Positions 35,917 through 39,446 of a stretch of 39,446 bases of DNA are shown piece after piece. A model generated the notes under the pieces. It was not told the origin of the DNA, ran no database searches, and worked only from the letters and a program-made list of their open reading frames with translations. Numbering within the stretch: position 1 is the first letter of the stretch; each line of letters begins with the position of its first letter. The translations under genes and the position numbers were made by a program. Source of the stretch: Bacteroidetes bacterium SCGC AAA795-G10 (GTDB taxonomy: Bacteria; Bacteroidota; Bacteroidia; Flavobacteriales; Flavobacteriaceae); the NCBI GenBank assembly GCA_003130815.1, contig QFDA01000008.1:1-39446 (forward strand). The letters are read 5' to 3'.

Positions 35917-36561
35917 TTAAAATGATAGACCGAATCCAATATTACCTATGAGTATCCCTCCGCTGTTGACGCCAGGTATGGGCGGAATCTCTTCTGTAAA
36001 ACTATCTGAGATCCCATTTGCAGTTGCATTAAATTCAACAGTTTTTTGTATACTCCCGAATCCATATCCAACCTCGAAACGAAAAAAAAAAGTGCCTCCT
36101 GTTTTTATTCCTGTTTTGATGTTTGTAGTACCGAATTTCAGGTTTGTTGAAGCGTCACCTATTGTGCTTTGACCATTTTCGTTGAATTCTAAATTATAAA
36201 AATTTAGATCAGTGTTGAATTTTCCTTGCCCAAGGGATACAAAAAAACCATTTCCTTTTTCGTTAAAATAAAAATTGGCACCATATTCTAAATACGAAAA
36301 ATCTGTTCCAACGTCATCAATATCAATATTAAGTCCACTAAAATCTAAGAAAGGAGCTATTTTATTATTTAATATAGGAGGTAGTATCTCAATAGAACCC
36401 CCAATCACATTTGGAATACCGAGTTTTAATCCAAAATTTATTCTTCGAATCTTAATGCTATCTTCTATTTCATTTGTATACACTTCGTTTTGAGATTGTA
36501 AATTCTGGCTAAATAAAAACCCAATTAAAATGATTAATAATTTTATTGATCTGCTTACCAT
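35917..36561 (-). CDS. Predicted outer-membrane beta-barrel protein
   Basis: 214 residues with a signal peptide (hydrophobic 8-18, ending NLQSQ). The mature part is rich in Gly and alternating strands (INFGLKLGIPNVIGGSIEI, FFFRFEVGYGFGSIQKT). The C-terminus IGNIGFGLSF ends in Phe, the usual barrel signal. It looks like a small 8-stranded barrel. No family is assigned. It starts 2 bases after the M28 peptidase stop, so it is part of the DUF3050-M28 operon. Confidence 0.75.
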   Translation of the reverse strand: MVSRSIKLLIILIGFLFSQNLQSQNEVYTNEIEDSIKIRRINFGLKLGIPNVIGGSIEILPPILNNKIAPFLDFSGLNIDIDDVGTDFSYLEYGANFYFNEKGNGFFVSLGQGKFNTDLNFYNLEFNENGQSTIGDASTNLKFGTTNIKTGIKTGGTFFFRFEVGYGFGSIQKTVEFNATANGISDSFTEEIPPIPGVNSGGILIGNIGFGLSF

Positions 36562-36563
36562 TT

Positions 36564-37547
36564 TTAGTCAATTTTAATTTTATCTGCTCTGTTTGCTAAT
36601 TCCCAAGCCGTATGGAAAATTAGTTTAGTCCTTTTCTCTAATGTTGAATATAGTATTTTATCTGCAGTATCAGTTATTTTGTGATAATCTTGGTGAGTAC
36701 CACTAAAATAAAAAATTACGGGGATGTTATTTTTTGCAAAATTGTAATGATCACTTCTGTAATAAAATCTGTTCGGATCGTCTTCTTTATTATATGTATA
36801 ATCTAATTCTAATTGCGTATATTTTTTATTAATCTCCTCTGAGATATTGTGCAGCTCCATACTTATTTTATCTGATCCTATTAAGTATATATAATTTGGA
36901 TTAGTTGAATTTCTTTTTGGATTAATTCTTCCAATCATGTCAATATTTAAATCAGCGATCGTGTAGGATAGAGGATAAAGTGGATTTTCAGTATAGAATT
37001 TTGAACCAAGTAAGCCTTTTTCTTCTCCAGTAAAATGAAGAAAAACAAGACTTCTTTTTGGGCCTTTTCCGTCATCAAATGCTAGTTTAAATGCTTCAGC
37101 AATTTCTAGCAAAGCGACAGTTCCGGAACCATCATCATCAGCTCCATTATAAACATCTCCATTATCATTTGTCCCTAAGTGATCTAAATGCGCCGAAAGA
37201 ATAATGTATTCATTTGGAAAATGACTTCCTTTGATGACTGCTGCTACATTTTCAGTTTTAACTTTTTTCTTATTAATTAAAAGCTCCATTGGTTGATAAT
37301 AGTCAATCGTGCCCTTAGCGGGATAAATATTATTTGATTTATAGTAGTCCCTCAAGAAATCACAAGCCCTTTTTTGACCAAGTTCACCTGTACCCCTTCC
37401 CTTGAAATAGTCAGATGAATAAACATATAAAAGCTCCATTAATTCTTTTCCAGTAATGGTGTCTGAATAATGGTTTGAATCAGATGCTAATTTCTGTGAA
37501 TTACACCAGAATTGACATAAAATAAAAATTAAAAAAATTTTTCTCAT
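36564..37547 (-). CDS. Exported M28-family metallopeptidase
   Basis: Zinc aminopeptidase of the M28 family, probably periplasmic or surface. A signal peptide covers about 1-17 (MRKIFLIFILCQFWCNSQ). The two-zinc site can be followed: LSAHLDHLG, GADDDGSGTVALLE, HFTGEEKGLLGS, IDMIGR and YRSDHYNFA. The catalytic Asp and Glu are included. Length from ATG 37547 is 327 aa. An upstream TTG in frame would add five residues before the signal and is not favoured. It follows the DUF3050 gene by 22 bases. Confidence 0.92.
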   Translation of the reverse strand: MRKIFLIFILCQFWCNSQKLASDSNHYSDTITGKELMELLYVYSSDYFKGRGTGELGQKRACDFLRDYYKSNNIYPAKGTIDYYQPMELLINKKKVKTENVAAVIKGSHFPNEYIILSAHLDHLGTNDNGDVYNGADDDGSGTVALLEIAEAFKLAFDDGKGPKRSLVFLHFTGEEKGLLGSKFYTENPLYPLSYTIADLNIDMIGRINPKRNSTNPNYIYLIGSDKISMELHNISEEINKKYTQLELDYTYNKEDDPNRFYYRSDHYNFAKNNIPVIFYFSGTHQDYHKITDTADKILYSTLEKRTKLIFHTAWELANRADKIKID

Positions 37548-37569
37548 TTTAATGTAATTCAATATTTAA

Positions 37570-38355
37570 TTAATTAGCTGTTACTAATTTACTTTTAATA
37601 CTTATTGAGGAAAGAATCCCATCCCAAAGGTTAATACGATTTTCTAAAGCTTGTTTTGAATACGAAAGAGCTTCTTCCCATTTAGTTTTGTCGTTCTGGC
37701 AGAGCTCTTTTATCATTTCTAGTGCCAATGGACCATGTTCTCCTGAATCTACTTCAATGTGTCTTTCAAAGTAGTAAATCAAATCAGAAAGATCTTCATT
37801 TGTCGAGGCTTTTAAATTTTTTATAATTTCAATAAACATATCAGGTATCAAATCTTCTCTACCGAAGGTAAATACAGCAGCGATGACGTGTGGTTTTTCA
37901 GTTTGAATAACTTCAAAAGTAAATTCGACGAAGTTTTTTACATACTTTGGCAATGATGATTTATTAATTATATCAAAGATATCATTACAAGATCTGACTT
38001 CATTAATTAGATGGTTGATCTCTTTTGTGTTTGCCTTAATATTTTTCATGGCATCCAAGTACATTTCAAAATGACTCATAGGGATACCTTCTTGATTTAC
38101 ATCTGACTCTTCTCCCCATACAATTTCATTTATAAGTCTAGATGCCTTAGGAAATCCAGACGGGTACCATGGGATCTGGTTACAGCTAAGAATACTTTGC
38201 AGTTTTTTCAAAAGGGACATAAAATCCCAAACTGCAAACACATGAGACTCCATAAATATTTGAATATCACCTAATGATTCAATTTTATTGTAAATGGAAT
38301 GGTTTTTTAGCTTAATTCGTAATGGAAGCAATTCGCTTTCTAATCTTTCTATCAT
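37570..38355 (-). CDS. DUF3050 family protein (haem-oxygenase-like fold)
   Basis: A soluble helical protein of 261 aa matching DUF3050, whose members are predicted to take the haem-oxygenase-like fold. Visible features are SLGDIQIFMESHVFAVWDFMSLL (near 27-49; His present), WGEESDVN with an acidic cluster near 103-110, SHFEMYLDAM near 117, and ERHIEVDSGEHGP near 199-211. The Glu and His residues resemble ligands of di-iron members of the fold, but no reaction is established. ATG 38355 is chosen; an upstream frame to 38499 overlaps the LysE gene. It is divergent from that gene with 49 bases between starts. Confidence 0.85.
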   Translation of the reverse strand: MIERLESELLPLRIKLKNHSIYNKIESLGDIQIFMESHVFAVWDFMSLLKKLQSILSCNQIPWYPSGFPKASRLINEIVWGEESDVNQEGIPMSHFEMYLDAMKNIKANTKEINHLINEVRSCNDIFDIINKSSLPKYVKNFVEFTFEVIQTEKPHVIAAVFTFGREDLIPDMFIEIIKNLKASTNEDLSDLIYYFERHIEVDSGEHGPLALEMIKELCQNDKTKWEEALSYSKQALENRINLWDGILSSISIKSKLVTAN

Positions 38356-38373
38356 CTTCAAATACTTTATTCT

Positions 38374-38386
38374 ATTTGCAAATATA
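38374..38386. promoter_or_regulatory. Divergent promoter with palindrome ATTTGCAAAT
   Basis: On the minus strand TATATTTG (plus CAAATATA, 38379-38386) is a consensus -7 box for the DUF3050 gene. On the plus strand TCTATTTG (38372-38379) is a one-mismatch -7 box for the LysE gene. The two meet in the perfect palindrome ATTTGCAAAT at 38374-38383. Confidence 0.4.
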
Positions 38387-38404
38387 TCGATAATTTTACC
38401 TTTA

Positions 38405-39016
38405 ATGGATTTAAACACAATTTTACTTTTCATTATTAGTAGTGTTGTTCTTACACTATCTCCAGGGCCTGACATTTTGTTTGTAATTTCTACAACCATT
38501 TCTCAAGGTCTTAGATGTGGAATTAAAGTCAGTTTAGGTTTGTGCTCTGGGTTAATTGCACACACTTTTTTAGTAGTTTTTGGTCTTGCAACCTTAATTG
38601 AAACATTTCCCTTTATAATAAGAGCAATTGAATTAGTTGGAGCCTCCTATTTAATATTTTTAGCTATTCGCCTGTTTTTAACTTTAAAAGAAAACTCTAA
38701 TATTAATTCCAAAAAAGAAGCAAAAAAACAATTTTTTATAACAGGACTAATTATGAATCTTAGTAATCCTAAAGTAAGTTTATTTTTCTTAAGTTTTTTT
38801 CCTGGATTTTTATTCTCTAGTCTTATACCTTATAATATTCAGTTTTTAATTTTAGGTATAATTTTCATAACACAGGCAGTTATAATTTTTTTATTCGTTG
38901 CATTTTTAGCTAATTATTTGGGCAATTATTTAAAAGCAGTTGTTGTAAATAAAAGCTGGACAATAGTCCAAATTATTGTCTTAATTTTTATTTCTGCAAT
39001 AATTATTTATCCCTAA
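38405..39016 (+). CDS. LysE/RhtB family amino-acid exporter
   Basis: Inner-membrane exporter of amino acids or related compounds. Starting at ATG 38405 the 203-residue protein opens MDLNTILLFIISSVVLTLSP and contains the family signature SPGPDILFVISTTISQG, GIKVSLGLCSG and FITGLIMNLSNPKV. Six hydrophobic helices are spaced as in RhtB. Substrate unknown. The open frame upstream to 38294 would run into the divergent gene and lacks family likeness. It converges on the TonB receptor gene 11 bases further on. Confidence 0.92.
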   Translation: MDLNTILLFIISSVVLTLSPGPDILFVISTTISQGLRCGIKVSLGLCSGLIAHTFLVVFGLATLIETFPFIIRAIELVGASYLIFLAIRLFLTLKENSNINSKKEAKKQFFITGLIMNLSNPKVSLFFLSFFPGFLFSSLIPYNIQFLILGIIFITQAVIIFLFVAFLANYLGNYLKAVVVNKSWTIVQIIVLIFISAIIIYP

Positions 39017-39026
39017 ATCAATTGGC

Positions 39027-39446
39027 TTAAAATTTTATTTGAGTTGTTAAATAAAAATTTCTATTTGGTGATGGGATGATGCCTGGGCCAGGATATCCTG
39101 TTGCCCTTCTTGTAAAATATATTTCATTTAATAAATTGTTCACACCAATTTCAAATCTAAATATACCTTTCATATACGATGTGGATATATCTATAATTTC
39201 ATAGCTAGGAATAATCCCCACGACACCGCTTAAATTCCCATCTATTGCATTGGATGAATCTGAAAATTGTTCTGATAGAAAACTGTACTGAGCATTAAAA
39301 AAATAATTTTTGTAGCCAACTCTTATTCCAGTCTTCAGATTTGTTTTTGGAACAAACTCAACTTTTTTTCCAACAACACCTGGTGTTTCAGATGTTATAT
39401 ACTCCGAGTCAATCAATGAAAGGTTTATAAATGTATTTAAAAGTAA
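39027..39446 (-). CDS. TonB-dependent receptor, C-terminal part only
   Basis: The frame is open to the window edge, so the 5' part lies beyond it. The visible 139 residues are barrel strands: VPKTNLKTGIRVGYKNYF, then IDISTSYMKGIFRFEIGVNNLLNEIYF, a typical receptor strand pair, and RRATGYPGPGIIPSP-like loop before the last strand NFYLTTQIKF with terminal Phe. The loop with ARATGYPGPGI-like sequence resembles FecA/iron-siderophore receptors, but this is tentative. Nothing can be said of its plug or signal. Confidence 0.85.
   Translation of the reverse strand, partial: LLLNTFINLSLIDSEYITSETPGVVGKKVEFVPKTNLKTGIRVGYKNYFFNAQYSFLSEQFSDSSNAIDGNLSGVVGIIPSYEIIDISTSYMKGIFRFEIGVNNLLNEIYFTRRATGYPGPGIIPSPNRNFYLTTQIKF

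Overview
The window is AT-rich chromosomal DNA from a member of the Bacteroidota, most likely a marine Flavobacteriaceae. Four things point there. The housekeeping genes are flavobacterial in type: Rho with an Asn/Lys-rich N-terminal insert, a fused SecDF, BshB1, DUF4293 and DUF1599 proteins. There are TonB-dependent receptors, one paired with a DUF4249 lipoprotein. Shine-Dalgarno sites are not evident before the starts. Upstream regions carry the Bacteroidota promoter pattern TTG-N20-TAnnTTTG, seen nearly perfect before secDF, tRNA-Glu and truA. No plasmid, phage, IS or CRISPR structure was seen. Species-level identity cannot be read from the sequence.

Layout. 45-7835 (+) holds asnB, gyrB, mdh and secDF. 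7892-11165 (-) holds lgt and the folE-cysS-yidD operon. 11224-14160 (-) is an OmpP1/FadL-like barrel protein with an Asn/Ser/Arg/Gly-rich lipoprotein. 14256-18241 holds proS, tRNA-Glu(UUC), rpsT, rho (-) and a DUF4293 membrane protein. 18245-22944 holds a YfcE-type phosphoesterase (-), truA with an MsbA-like ABC exporter (+), and folP with the diadenylate cyclase gene dacA (-). 23080-25775 (+) is a tight row: DUF1599, a DppB-like permease, tpiA, clpS. 25883-29290 (+) holds a glutathione peroxidase, a trans-sulfuration enzyme, bshB1 and a Gfo/Idh/MocA oxidoreductase; the first three look like a low-molecular-weight thiol and redox group.

After tRNA-His(GUG) and its terminator the window becomes accessory in character (29511-32618). 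It has small secreted proteins with no recognised function, a cupredoxin, a lipoprotein, an isolated TonB-plug-like protein, a 56-residue small ORF, and a 625-base stretch with a probable structured RNA. From 32619 onward come envelope functions: DUF4249 lipoprotein, TonB receptor, small barrel protein, M28 peptidase and DUF3050 protein (all -), then a LysE/RhtB exporter (+), then the C-terminal end of another TonB-dependent receptor that runs off the window.

The items most worth a second look are: the four-segment rearrangeable RNA near 32312-32485, which has its own promoter and a strong terminator; folP, which has no ATG/GTG/TTG early enough to encode its conserved N-terminus; truA, whose promoter overlaps the annotated-looking TTG so that a near-leaderless GTG start is favoured; two U-U mismatches in the tRNA-His acceptor stem; and the stand-alone plug-domain protein.
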